From NCBI GenBank assembly GCA_963791425.1, contig CAWBSE010000003.1, positions 1,178,001 to 1,242,000 of the forward strand: a stretch of DNA of 64,000 nt. The letters are read 5' to 3'. A program made the translations under genes and the position numbers. This DNA comes from DATBLE01 sp963791425 (GTDB taxonomy: Bacteria; Actinomycetota; Thermoleophilia; Gaiellales; Gaiellaceae). The notes beneath the pieces are model-generated. The model was given only the letters and a program-made list of their open reading frames with translations, had not been told where the DNA came from and did not search any database. This document shows positions 17,947-26,198 of the stretch, one piece after another; position 1 is the first letter of the stretch, and every line of letters starts with the position of its first letter.

Positions 17947-18347
17947 AGGTGATCGGCATCGGCAACGAGTGGCGCAGCGACGACGCCGCCGGGCTCGAGG
18001 TCGCCAGACGGCTCGGGGGCATCGAGCTGCCGGGTGAGCCGATCGGCCTGGTCGACGCGCTCGACGGGGCGACCGATGTCGTCGTCGTCGACGCGGTGTC
18101 GTCGGGTGCCGCGCCGGGGACGCTCCGCGTCTTCGAGGCGGGCGACGAGCCGCTGCCGGTCGAGCTGTTCGGCTCGTCGTCGACACACGCGCTCGGCGTG
18201 GCGGAGGCGATCGAGATCGCCCGCTCACTCGGGCGGCTGCCCGCGCGCGTGCGGGTCTACGGCATCGAGGGAGCGACCTTCGACTATGGCCGAGGGCTCA
18301 GCCCCGAGGTCGAAAAGGCGGTGGAGGAATGCACGAGAAGCATCTGA
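17943..18347 (+). CDS. hydrogenase maturation protease
   Basis: A 134-residue HycI/HyaD-family endopeptidase that trims the large-subunit C-terminus after nickel insertion. Seen: IGIGNEWRSDDAAGLEVAR, where Glu and Asp probe nickel, VVVVDAVSSGAAPGTL, SSSTHALGVAEAI with the conserved His, and VYGIEGATFDYG. ATG overlaps the large-subunit stop (ATGA at 17943-17946), consistent with a dedicated protease. The next gene starts within its last codons. Confidence 0.92.
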   Translation: MKVIGIGNEWRSDDAAGLEVARRLGGIELPGEPIGLVDALDGATDVVVVDAVSSGAAPGTLRVFEAGDEPLPVELFGSSSTHALGVAEAIEIARSLGRLPARVRVYGIEGATFDYGRGLSPEVEKAVEECTRSI

Positions 18348-18610
18348 CCGAGGATCTCGTCCGGAAACTCGTGTCGCTCGCCGCCGACGAGGGCGGCTCC
18401 CACGTGACGCGGATCCGCGTCAGGCTCGGCGCGCTCTCCCATTTCACTCCCGAGCACTTCCGCGAGCACTTCGAGGACGCCGCGGCCGGCACCCTCGCCG
18501 AAGGCGCCGAGGTGCAGGCGGAGCTGGACACCGATCCCACCGCTCCCGGCGCGCAGGGCGTCCTGCTGGAGACCGTGGAGCTCGAACTCGACCGAGAGGA
18601 ACCCGAATGA
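18329..18610 (+). CDS. HypA-like nickel chaperone lacking the zinc-ribbon cysteines
   Basis: A 93-residue HypA-fold protein. The N-terminus MHEKHLTEDLVRKL keeps the nickel ligands His2 and Glu3, and the core HVTRIRVRLGALSHFTPEHFREHF matches HypA. Canonical HypA (~113 residues) carries two CxxC motifs in a zinc ribbon; this protein has no cysteine at all, and the ribbon is replaced by an acidic stretch. It may deliver nickel without zinc control, or act only as an adaptor. Overlaps the protease gene and the next start (ATGA). Confidence 0.8.
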   Translation: MHEKHLTEDLVRKLVSLAADEGGSHVTRIRVRLGALSHFTPEHFREHFEDAAAGTLAEGAEVQAELDTDPTAPGAQGVLLETVELELDREEPE

Positions 18611-19071
18611 CCACCGCAGCGAAGGCGTACGACTTCCCGCTCTCGGTCCGCTGGATCGCCGGGCGGCGAACCATCGCGTCCGTGCACGGCAAGCACGACC
18701 TCGAGGTGGCGACTCCGCCCGAGTTCAAGGGCGGCGTCGAGGGCATCTGGAGCCCGGAGGACCTGCTCGTCGCCTCCGTCGCCTCGTGCTTCTCCGTGAC
18801 GCTGCTCGCCGTCGCCGAGAGGCGTGACGTCCCGCTGCGCGGCCTCGAAGTGGGCGCCAGCGGCCACGTCACGCAGCGCAACGACGGGCGGTTCGGCTTC
18901 ACCGAGGTCGTCATCCACGCCGTCGTCGACACCGAGCCCGGGCGCGAGGCCGAGGCGGCAGAGGCCGCCGAGGCGGCAGAGCGCGGTTGCCTCGTCGCCG
19001 TCTCGCTCGACTTCCCGGTGCGCCTCGAGCTCGAGGTGCGCGCGGCGCCGCTCGTCGAGGCCGCGCTATGA
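18607..19071 (+). CDS. OsmC-family thiol peroxidase-like protein
   Basis: A 154-residue OsmC/Ohr-fold protein. The two reactive cysteines of the family are present: one in VASCFSVTLLAVAE and one in AERGCLVAVSL. GIWSPEDLLVASVAS is the OsmC signature just before the first. The family reduces organic hydroperoxides or binds thiols. Translationally coupled to the HypA-like gene (ATGA), so it is a member of the hydrogenase operon and may protect redox enzymes (inference). The EAEAAEAAEAAE run near residues 118-129 is a small alanine/glutamate repeat. Confidence 0.88.
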   Translation: MTTAAKAYDFPLSVRWIAGRRTIASVHGKHDLEVATPPEFKGGVEGIWSPEDLLVASVASCFSVTLLAVAERRDVPLRGLEVGASGHVTQRNDGRFGFTEVVIHAVVDTEPGREAEAAEAAEAAERGCLVAVSLDFPVRLELEVRAAPLVEAAL

Positions 19072-20495
19072 CCGCCGTGCATCCCTCCGCCTCGTTCAGC
19101 GCCACCCTGCGGGTCCGCCTCGAGGACCGGCCCGGCACGTTCGCGCGGCTGGCCGAGGCGATCGGCGAGGCGGGCGGTCTGCTCGACGCGATCGACCTGG
19201 TTCGGGCCGAGGCCGGCACGAAGACCCGCGACGTCACCGTGCTCGCCGGGGACGCCGACCATCTGGGGCGGATCGCCGAGGCCGTCCGTGAGGTCGAGGG
19301 AGTCGAGCTCGTCAACGTCTCCGACCGCACGTTCCTGATGCACCTCGGCGGCAAGATCGAGATCGCGCTGAAGACGCCGCTCCGGACGCGCGACGACCTC
19401 TCGATGGCCTACACACCGGGCGTCGCCCGCGTGTCGTCGGCGATCGCCGAGGACCCGTCGAAGGCCTGGAACCTGACGATCAAGCAGAACATGGTCGCGG
19501 TGGTCAGCGACGGCACCGCCGTGCTCGGGCTCGGCGACATCGGCCCCGAGGGTGCGTTGCCCGTGATGGAGGGCAAGGCGATGCTGTTCAAGGAGTTCGG
19601 CGGCGTCGACGCCTTCCCGATCTGTCTCGCGACCAAGGACGTCGACGAGATCGTCCTGATCGTGAAGGCGATCGCCCCGGTCTTCGGTGGCATCAACCTC
19701 GAGGACATCTCCGCGCCGCGCTGCTTCGAGATCGAGGAGCGGCTGCGCGACGAGCTCGACATCCCCGTCTTCCACGACGACCAGCACGGGACGGCCATCG
19801 TCACCGTTGCCGCGCTGCACAACGCCGTGCAGGTGGTCGGCAAGCGGCTCGAGGATCTCCGGGTCGTCGTCACCGGAGTCGGCGCCGCCGGAGTCGCGGT
19901 GACGAAGATGCTGCTCGCCGCCGGCGTCGAGGACGTGGTCGGCTGCGACAGCCAGGGCGTCGTCTACACCGACCGCCCGGGGCTCACGCCTGCGAAGGCC
20001 GTCTACGCGGCCCTGACGAACCCGCGCGGGCTGCAAGGGACGGCTGACGACGCGCTTGGGGGCGCGGACGTCTTCATCGGTCTCTCGCAGCCCGGCGCGG
20101 TCTCGGCCGCGGCGATCCGCTCGATGGCAGAGGGCGCGATCGTCTTCGCGATGGCGAATCCGACGCCGGAGGTACTGCCCGAGGAGATCCCCGGCGTCGC
20201 CGTCATCGGCACCGGCCGCTCCGACTACCCGAACCAGATCAACAACGTGCTCGCCTTCCCGGGCGTCTTCCGGGGCGCGCTCGACGTGCGCGCGACGGCG
20301 ATCACCGAGGAGATGAAGCTGGCGGCCGCGCAGGCGATCGCAGCGGTGGTCAAGCCGGACGAGCTCGAGCCCGACTACGTGATCCCGAGCGTCTTCAACC
20401 GCGACGTCGCACCGGCCGTCGCCGCGGCGGTGGCGCAGGCGGCCGAGAGCTCGGGCGTGGCCCGGCGCCACTCGGCCGTCACCTCGCCGGCCTGA
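19068..20495 (+). CDS. malic enzyme with N-terminal ACT domain
   Basis: A 475-residue NAD(P)-dependent malic enzyme: (S)-malate to pyruvate plus CO2. Residues ~10-85 form an ACT domain (LRVRLEDRPGTFARLAEAIGE), which usually senses small ligands. The catalytic part has SMAYTPGVARV, KQNMVAVVSDGTAVLGLGD, FPICLATKDVDEIV, HDDQHGTAIV and the dinucleotide motif VVTGVGAAGVAVTKML. It could generate NAD(P)H that exchanges with the upstream hydrogenase. ATG 19068 overlaps the osmC stop. Convergent with the next gene, 4 bp apart. Confidence 0.95.
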   Translation: MTAVHPSASFSATLRVRLEDRPGTFARLAEAIGEAGGLLDAIDLVRAEAGTKTRDVTVLAGDADHLGRIAEAVREVEGVELVNVSDRTFLMHLGGKIEIALKTPLRTRDDLSMAYTPGVARVSSAIAEDPSKAWNLTIKQNMVAVVSDGTAVLGLGDIGPEGALPVMEGKAMLFKEFGGVDAFPICLATKDVDEIVLIVKAIAPVFGGINLEDISAPRCFEIEERLRDELDIPVFHDDQHGTAIVTVAALHNAVQVVGKRLEDLRVVVTGVGAAGVAVTKMLLAAGVEDVVGCDSQGVVYTDRPGLTPAKAVYAALTNPRGLQGTADDALGGADVFIGLSQPGAVSAAAIRSMAEGAIVFAMANPTPEVLPEEIPGVAVIGTGRSDYPNQINNVLAFPGVFRGALDVRATAITEEMKLAAAQAIAAVVKPDELEPDYVIPSVFNRDVAPAVAAAVAQAAESSGVARRHSAVTSPA

Positions 20496-20499
20496 TCCG

Positions 20500-21120
20500 C
20501 TACTTGCTCAGGTGGCGGGTGAGCCAGCCGACCGTCAGGTCCGTTGCCTGCTCCAGCGCGCCCGCCTGTTCGAACAGGTGGGTAGCCCCGGGGACGACCG
20601 CGAGCTCGTGCTCGCAGGCGGGAAGCCCGTCGAGCGCGGCCCGGTTCAGGTCGAGGACATGGCCGTCCGCGCCGCCTACGACCAGCAAGGTCGGCGCCGT
20701 CACGCGGGCGAGGTGCGAGGCGGCAAGATCGGGCCAGCTGCCGAGCGCCACCACCGCGAGGACGTCGGCATTCTCGTCGCCCGCCGCCCAGAGCGCAGCC
20801 GAGGCGGCCGTGCCGACGCCCAGGTAGGCGACCGGGAGGCCTGTCCTGGCGTGGAGCCAGCGAGTCGCGGCCGCGAGCCGCGGTGCGAGCAGCTCGACGT
20901 CGAACACGCTCTCCGGCTCCTCTGCGCCCGCATCGATGAGGTCGAGCGAGAGCGTGGCGAAGCCGGCGTCGTCGAGTGCGGCCGTGATCTGCGGCGTGCG
21001 CGGGATCAGGTCGTTCGGTCCGGCGTGCGCGAAGACGACGGCGCCTGCCACCGCCTGCGGGACGGTGAGATCGCCGGCGAGCGTGACGCCGGCGGTGGGG
21101 ATCGCTTCCATGGTCGTCAC
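20500..21120 (-). CDS. dienelactone-hydrolase-like alpha/beta hydrolase lacking its nucleophile
   Basis: A 206-residue alpha/beta-hydrolase of the dienelactone hydrolase type. The elbow that normally reads GxSxG or GxCxG is GVGTAAS at residues 101-107, with Gly103 in place of Ser/Cys. The other triad members look present: Asp152 in VVGGADGHVLD and His181 in VPGATHLFEQ. It may therefore be non-hydrolytic, a binding protein, or use another residue. GTG 21120 follows AAGGAGGCTCATC and overlaps the upstream stop (GTGA), so it is coupled to the P-loop gene. Confidence 0.8.
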   Translation of the reverse strand: MTTMEAIPTAGVTLAGDLTVPQAVAGAVVFAHAGPNDLIPRTPQITAALDDAGFATLSLDLIDAGAEEPESVFDVELLAPRLAAATRWLHARTGLPVAYLGVGTAASAALWAAGDENADVLAVVALGSWPDLAASHLARVTAPTLLVVGGADGHVLDLNRAALDGLPACEHELAVVPGATHLFEQAGALEQATDLTVGWLTRHLSK

Positions 21121-22478
21121 GATGAGCCTCCTTGGACGGTCAGCAGGTCGCGTGTGGATGGGCGGGCCTGTTCGACGATCGGGGCGAGAACCTGGGTGAG
21201 GTTCGGCTCGCCGATCTCGTCGAGCTCGTACGTCGCGTGGCGAATCGGGTGCCGCGACTCGATCAGGCGGGTCAGGTCGATCGGCGTGCCCGAGACGACG
21301 AGGTCGCAGTCGGTCGCGTTGATCGTCTGCTCGAGCTCGCGCAGCTGCTCGTCCGAGTAGCCCATCGCGGGGAGCACCGAGCCGATGTGCGGGTAGCGCT
21401 CGTAGGTCTCGGCGATCGAGCCGACCGCGTACGGCCGCGGGTCGACCAGGGCGCCCGCGCCGCCGCGCTGCGCGGCGACCATGCCCGCGCCGAACGGCAT
21501 GCCGCCGTGGGTGATCGTCGGGCCGTCCTCGACGACGAGCACCGCGGCGCCGACGAGCGACGGGCCGTGCTCGAGCGTCACGGGCGAGTTCGCCTGGACG
21601 ATCGTCGCGTCGGGGTTGATCGACGCGATGTCGGCGAGCACCCGCATCACCGCGGACGGCTCGGCGCTGTCCACCTTGTTGACCACGACCACGTCGGCCA
21701 TGCGCAGGTTCGCCTCGCCCGGGTGGTACGTGAGCTCGTGACCCGCGCGCAGCGGGTCGACGACGACGATCAGCAGGTCGGGCCGGAAGAACGGCAGGTC
21801 GTTGTTGCCGCCGTCCCAGATGACGACGTCGGCCTCGGCCTGTGCCTGGTCGAGGATGTCGCCGTAGTCGACGCCGGCGTAGACGATCATCCCGGCCTCG
21901 ACCGGGCCTTCGTATTCCTCGCGCTCCTCGATCGTCGGGTGCGCGGCGTCGATGTCCGCGAGCGAGGCGAAGCGCTGGACGCGCATGCGCTCGAGGTCGC
22001 CGTACGGCATCGGGTGCCGGACGAGCACGACATCGAGGCCGGCGTCGCGCAGGATCCGGCCGACGCGGCGGCTGGTCTGGCTCTTGCCGCTGCCGGTGCG
22101 GACCGCGCACACCGCGACCACTGGTTTCGTGCTCTGGAGCATCGTCAGCTCGGCGCCGAGCAGCCGGAAGTCGGCGCCCGCGGCGATCACGGCAGAGGCC
22201 TTGTGCATCACCTCGACGTGCGACAGGTCGGAGTAGGCGAGCACGACCTCGTCCACGTCGTGCTCCCGGATCAGCTCGGCGAGCTCCTCCTCCGGCCGGA
22301 TCGGGATCCCGTCGGGGTACAGCGGGCCGGCGAGCGACGGCGGATAGCGCCGGTCGTCGATGCCCGGGATCTGTGCAGCGGTGAAGGCAACGACGTGCGT
22401 CGCCGGGTCGTCGCGGAAGATCACGTTGAAGTCGTGGAAGTCGCGGCCGCCCGCTCCCATGATGATCACGCCACGCAT
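21117..22478 (-). CDS. cyclic 2,3-diphosphoglycerate synthetase-like P-loop protein
   Basis: A 453-residue protein resembling archaeal cyclic 2,3-diphosphoglycerate synthetase and its bacterial relatives. The N-terminal domain (MRGVIIMGAGGRDFHDFNV) is a Rossmann-like fold. The P-loop VRTGSGKSQTSRRVGRIL lies near residue 125, followed by VIWDGGNNDLPF and VVVNKVDSAEP, which look like G-domain switch and NKxD elements. In bacteria the substrate is not established; most lack the thermophilic archaeal solute. ATG 22478 follows GGGGAG. It lies between carbamate kinase and the hydrolase-like gene, suggesting a carbamoyl- or acyl-phosphate link (speculative). Confidence 0.78.
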   Translation of the reverse strand: MRGVIIMGAGGRDFHDFNVIFRDDPATHVVAFTAAQIPGIDDRRYPPSLAGPLYPDGIPIRPEEELAELIREHDVDEVVLAYSDLSHVEVMHKASAVIAAGADFRLLGAELTMLQSTKPVVAVCAVRTGSGKSQTSRRVGRILRDAGLDVVLVRHPMPYGDLERMRVQRFASLADIDAAHPTIEEREEYEGPVEAGMIVYAGVDYGDILDQAQAEADVVIWDGGNNDLPFFRPDLLIVVVDPLRAGHELTYHPGEANLRMADVVVVNKVDSAEPSAVMRVLADIASINPDATIVQANSPVTLEHGPSLVGAAVLVVEDGPTITHGGMPFGAGMVAAQRGGAGALVDPRPYAVGSIAETYERYPHIGSVLPAMGYSDEQLRELEQTINATDCDLVVSGTPIDLTRLIESRHPIRHATYELDEIGEPNLTQVLAPIVEQARPSTRDLLTVQGGSS

Positions 22479-22479
22479 G

Positions 22480-23409
22480 TCAGCTCCCCGTTGCCGCGGT
22501 GTTGACGAGGGGCCGGGCCTCGCTGCTCGCGGCGATCGTGGTTCCGGCCTCGCCGCGGACGATCGCCGCGGCCTGGTCGAGCGCGCCGATCCCGGCGCGT
22601 CCGCCCGTCGTCTCGACGAAGCGGCAGGCGGCCTCGACCTTCGGCCCCATCGAGCCGACCGGGAACTCGAGCGCACGGAGCTCCTCGGAGGAGGCGAGCT
22701 GGATCGGGTCGGTCGTCTCCGTCGGCCACGTGCGCTCGACGCCGCCGACGTCGGTGAGCATCAGCAGGTAGTCGGCGTCGAGCAGGCTCGCGAGCAGGGC
22801 GGCGGCGAGATCCTTGTCGATCACCGCCTCGATGCCGTGCAGCGCGCCGTCCTCGTCCGCGACGACCGGAATGCCGCCGCCGCCGACGCAGACGACGAGC
22901 ACGCCGTGCTCGACGAGCAGCCGGATCGCCTGGATCTCGACGATCGCGAGCGGCTCGGGCGACGCGACCACGCGCCGGAAGGCGTCGCCGTCCTGTGCCA
23001 CCGTCCAGCCGCGCTTCGCGGCGAGCCAGGCTGCCTCGCTCGCGCGGTACATCGGGCCGATCGGCTTGGTCGGGTTCTCGAACGCAGGGTCGAACGCATC
23101 CACCGCGACCTGGGTGAGCAGCGCTGCGACCGGTCGGTTCGGGAGTGCGTTCGCCAGGCCCTGCTCGAGCAGGTAGCCGATCTGGCCCTCGGTCTCCGCG
23201 CCGAGGATGTCGAGCGTGTCGTCCGGGGCCTGAAGCGCGAGCAGGCCGACCTGCGGACCGTTGCCGTGCGTGACGACCACGTCGTGCTCGGTGGCCAGCT
23301 CGGCGATCGACGCGACCGCAGCCGCGACGTTGCGGCGCTGGGCCTCGGCCGTCGGCACCTCGCCGCGCTGCAGAAGGGCGTTCCCGCCCAGGGCGGCCAC
23401 GATTCTCAC
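22480..23409 (-). CDS. arcC: carbamate kinase
   Basis: A 309-residue amino-acid-kinase-fold enzyme: carbamoyl phosphate plus ADP to ATP, CO2 and NH3, or the reverse. Seen: RIVAALGGNALLQRG, VVTHGNGPQVGLLALQ, ALLTQVAVDAFDPAF, NPTKPIGPMY, CVGGGGIPVV, AVIDKDLAAALLA and FPVGSMGPKVEAACRF. GTG 23409 has a strong GGAGG 6 bases upstream. No arginine deiminase or ornithine carbamoyltransferase accompanies it, so classical arginine fermentation is not shown here. Confidence 0.95.
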   Translation of the reverse strand: MRIVAALGGNALLQRGEVPTAEAQRRNVAAAVASIAELATEHDVVVTHGNGPQVGLLALQAPDDTLDILGAETEGQIGYLLEQGLANALPNRPVAALLTQVAVDAFDPAFENPTKPIGPMYRASEAAWLAAKRGWTVAQDGDAFRRVVASPEPLAIVEIQAIRLLVEHGVLVVCVGGGGIPVVADEDGALHGIEAVIDKDLAAALLASLLDADYLLMLTDVGGVERTWPTETTDPIQLASSEELRALEFPVGSMGPKVEAACRFVETTGGRAGIGALDQAAAIVRGEAGTTIAASSEARPLVNTAATGS

Positions 23410-23602
23410 GATCCACCTCCACGCCGTTCGTCGCGGTTTTCCACACCGACATCGTCAGCGCCACGGTTGCAGGCTCCATCGTGGGCTTCCCCGATCGCGC
23501 CTTCCTCGTAGTACGGATCAACTACCGACGGGCGTGCGTGGCGCTCCCCGATGCCCGCCCGGCGCGCTCGGACGAGGGTGGTCCCGTCAGGAGGTGTGAG
23601 AG

Positions 23603-24049
23603 ATGAAGACGACGTTCGAGCCCTCCCACCGGGTTCGCCCGGTCGAGGGACTCCGCGCGATCGACGCGATGCATCCGGGGATGATCTCGTGCCCGCCCGA
23701 GACGTCCCTGCGCACGGTCGCACGCATGATGGCGAGCTATCGCGTCCACGCGATCGTGGTCCACGCACATGATGACGACGAGCTGCCCGGTGGAGACCGG
23801 TGGGGCGTCGTCACCGACGCGGACCTCGTGCGTGCGGCGCTCGAGGACGATCTCGACGAGCTGACCGCTCTGAAGATCGCCGCCACGCCGGCCGTGACCG
23901 TGACCACGGTCGAGCCGCTCGAGCGCGTGATGCAACTGATGGTCGAGCACGAGGTCGCCCACCTGATCGTGGTCGAGCGCCATTCGAGGCGCCCGATCGG
24001 GGTGCTCTCGACGCTCGACATCGCCCGCGCCCTTTCGGGCCTGAACTGA
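23603..24049 (+). CDS. CBS-domain pair protein
   Basis: A 148-residue stand-alone tandem CBS protein. The first CBS has AIDAMHPGMISCPPETSLRT and ends VVTDADLVRAAL; the second has KIAATPAVTVTTVEPL and ends GVLSTLDIARALS. Such pairs bind adenosyl ligands such as AMP, ATP or S-adenosylmethionine and modulate partner proteins. A strong AGGAGG lies 8 bases before ATG. It stands upstream of asnA on the same strand (24 bp gap), so joint expression is likely; the 193-bp region before it holds no other recognisable element. Confidence 0.88.
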   Translation: MKTTFEPSHRVRPVEGLRAIDAMHPGMISCPPETSLRTVARMMASYRVHAIVVHAHDDDELPGGDRWGVVTDADLVRAALEDDLDELTALKIAATPAVTVTTVEPLERVMQLMVEHEVAHLIVVERHSRRPIGVLSTLDIARALSGLN

Positions 24050-24073
24050 ACCGTCGACGGAGGTGTAACCGAG

Positions 24074-25207
24074 ATGAGCACGATCGCGAAGGAAGCCGAC
24101 CTCGCGGGCCCCGGCGTGGGCGACTACGCCGAGCTCGAGCAGGTCCTCCCGGACGACTACGAGCCGCTGCTCTCGCCGCGCGAGACAATGGAGGCGCTGT
24201 ACGGCGCGAAGCGGGTGATCGAGGACGGCCTGTGCGCCGCGCTCGGGCTCACGCTCGTGCAGGTGCCGCTGATCGTCGACCGGGAGAGCGGCGTGAACGA
24301 CTACCTCGACCGCGACGGGTCGCGCACCCCGGTCGGGTTCCACATCGCCAACGACCACGAGGCGCATCCGATCGACGCCGAGGTCGTGCAGGCGGCGACG
24401 AAGTGGAAGCGGATGGCGCTCCGCCAGTTCGGGATGCAGCCGGGCGAGGGCCTGCTCACCGACATGCGTGCGGTGCGCAAGGACTACTTCCTCGACCACG
24501 ACCACAGCGCGTACGTCGACCAGTGGGACTGGGAGAAGGCGATCAGGCCCGAGGACCGGACGCTCGGCTACCTGACCGAGACGGTGAAGGCGATCTGGGG
24601 CGTGCTGAAGGACGCCGAGGCGTTCCTGCTCGAACACCACCCGGAGCTGGCCTCCCGCTATCCCGCCCTTCCGGACGAGCTGACGTTCATGCACGCCGAG
24701 GACATCCTGGCCGCCTATCCCGACCTGCCGCGCAAGCAGCGGGAGACGGCGATCCTCCAGGAGCATCCCGCGCTGTTCATCTACGGGATCGGCTGGCCGC
24801 TGTCCGACGGCTACCCGCACGAGCTGCGGGCGGCCGACTACGACGACTGGTCGACCGAGACGCTCTCGGCGGACGGGCGCCCGATGCACGGCCTGAACGG
24901 CGACATCCTGGTCTGGAACCCGGTCACCCACCGCCGGCACGAGCTGATGTCGGGCGGGATCCGCGTGACCAGGGAGGGGCTCGTCCGGCAGCTCGGCCTC
25001 TCCGACCAGCTCGACTTCCTCGAGCTCCCGTACCACCGGGCGATCATGGACGACGAGATCCCGCTGTCGATCGGGGCGGGCATCGGCCAGTCGCGGACGA
25101 TGATGCTGCTGCTGCGCAAGGCGCACCTGGGCGAGGTCAGCGTGACCGTGTGGCCGAAGGTGCTGAAGGACATGTGCGAGGAGCGGAGCATCCGCGTCCT
25201 CGAGTGA
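24074..25207 (+). CDS. asnA: aspartate--ammonia ligase (asparagine synthetase A)
   Basis: A 377-residue AsnA, a class II aminoacyl-tRNA-synthetase-like enzyme making asparagine from aspartate, ammonia and ATP via aspartyl-AMP. Seen: QVPLIVDRESGVNDYLDRDGSR-type substrate motif, HIANDHEAHPIDAEVVQAATKWKR-type core, LLTDMRAVRKDYFLDHDHSAYVDQWDWEK-type block, and SIGAGIGQSRTMMLLLRKAHLGEV near the C-terminus (motif 3, arginine for ATP). It is longer than E. coli AsnA (~330) because of inserts in the middle. GGAGGTG precedes ATG. Confidence 0.94.
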   Translation: MSTIAKEADLAGPGVGDYAELEQVLPDDYEPLLSPRETMEALYGAKRVIEDGLCAALGLTLVQVPLIVDRESGVNDYLDRDGSRTPVGFHIANDHEAHPIDAEVVQAATKWKRMALRQFGMQPGEGLLTDMRAVRKDYFLDHDHSAYVDQWDWEKAIRPEDRTLGYLTETVKAIWGVLKDAEAFLLEHHPELASRYPALPDELTFMHAEDILAAYPDLPRKQRETAILQEHPALFIYGIGWPLSDGYPHELRAADYDDWSTETLSADGRPMHGLNGDILVWNPVTHRRHELMSGGIRVTREGLVRQLGLSDQLDFLELPYHRAIMDDEIPLSIGAGIGQSRTMMLLLRKAHLGEVSVTVWPKVLKDMCEERSIRVLE

Positions 25208-25222
25208 TCGGCCGAGCGGGCT

Positions 25223-26077
25223 CTAGCCCTGCAGAGCAGGGTCCCGCGACAGGGTCGCGAGCGCGTGCGCCTCGAGCTGGCGCACGCGCTCGCGCGTCAG
25301 TCCGAGGTCGGCGCCGATCTCCTGGAGCGTCTGCGGCGCTCCGGACAGCCCGTAGTGACGTTCGAGCACGAGCCTCTCGCGGTCGGGCAGCCCGCGCAGC
25401 GCGCGGTGGATGACCCGGCGGCGGCGATGCTGTTCGAGCTCGTCCTCGATGCCCTCGCCGCGCGGGTCGGGCAGGAGGTCGCCGAGCTCGGTCTGTTCGC
25501 CGTCGGTTCCGAACGGCTGATTCAGGGAGAGGGTCGTGCGGGCGAGGCCGAACGACTCGTCGACGCGGCGCTCCGACAGGCCCGACGCGGCGGACAGCTC
25601 CTCGCGCGTGGGCCGCCGGCCGAGCTCTGCCTCCAGCCGCTGCTGCGCCAGCTCGACCTTCCGCCGGCGCTCGAGCACGTGGACCGGGATCCGGATCGTG
25701 CGCGCGTTGTTGGAGATCGCCCGCTGGATCGCCTGGCGGATCCACCACGTCGCGTAGGTGGAGAACTTGTGGCCCCGCCGCCAGTCGAACTTCTCGACGG
25801 CGCGGTTGAGGCCGATCGCTCCTTCCTGGATCAGGTCGAGGAGCGGGAGGCCCATGCCCCGGTAGCGCTTCGCGATCGAGACGACGAGGCGCAGGTTGCA
25901 CTCGACCATCCGGTGCTTCGCCTCGACGTCGCCCCGCTCGATGCGCTTCGCGAGTGCGACCTCCTCGGACGCGGTCAGCAGCCGGTGCGTGGAGATCTCC
26001 GAGAGGAGAAGCTGGAGGCTGTCCTCCGTCCCGCCCTCCGACTCGGTGTCGCGCGGCGTCTGGGCGGTCTCGCTCAT
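25223..26077 (-). CDS. SigA-like RNA polymerase sigma-70 factor
   Basis: About 284 residues, a group 1/2 sigma factor. Region 1.2 is RLLTASEEVALAKRIERGD. Region 2 has NLRLVVSIAKRYRGMGLPLLDLIQEG and KFSTYATWWIRQAI, the -10 recognition helix. Region 3 is IPVHVLERRRKV, and region 4 has LPDRERLVLERHYGL and LGLTRERVRQLEAHAL, the -35 helix-turn-helix. It lacks the long acidic 1.1 region, so it may be an alternative RpoD-like factor rather than the primary one. ATG 26077 fits the family; ATG 26101 adds eight residues. Confidence 0.92.
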   Translation of the reverse strand: MSETAQTPRDTESEGGTEDSLQLLLSEISTHRLLTASEEVALAKRIERGDVEAKHRMVECNLRLVVSIAKRYRGMGLPLLDLIQEGAIGLNRAVEKFDWRRGHKFSTYATWWIRQAIQRAISNNARTIRIPVHVLERRRKVELAQQRLEAELGRRPTREELSAASGLSERRVDESFGLARTTLSLNQPFGTDGEQTELGDLLPDPRGEGIEDELEQHRRRRVIHRALRGLPDRERLVLERHYGLSGAPQTLQEIGADLGLTRERVRQLEAHALATLSRDPALQG

Positions 26078-26150
26078 CTGCCACCAGTGTGCAAGCTGCA
26101 CCGATGGGCCTACATCGGGGCGCTACCGGATCGTCGGCGCGGCAAAACAC

Positions 26151-26176
26151 GGAGGGCCGGCAGCTGCCGGCCCTCC
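26151..26176 (-). terminator. 26-bp perfect palindrome, probable terminator
   Basis: GGAGGGCCGGCAG joined to its exact complement gives a 13-bp GC-rich stem with no loop bases between the arms; four or so would open in the RNA. It lies 22 bp after the stop of the membrane-protein gene at 26199 on the minus strand. No clear T-run follows, so termination efficiency is uncertain. Confidence 0.6.
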
Positions 26177-26198
26177 GGGGAAGCGGGAGAGATTCGAG

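Noticed and set aside
23410..23602. A riboswitch or small RNA before the CBS-asnA genes
   Set aside because: I could not find a convincing paired structure or known aptamer motif; only a good ribosome site is evident.
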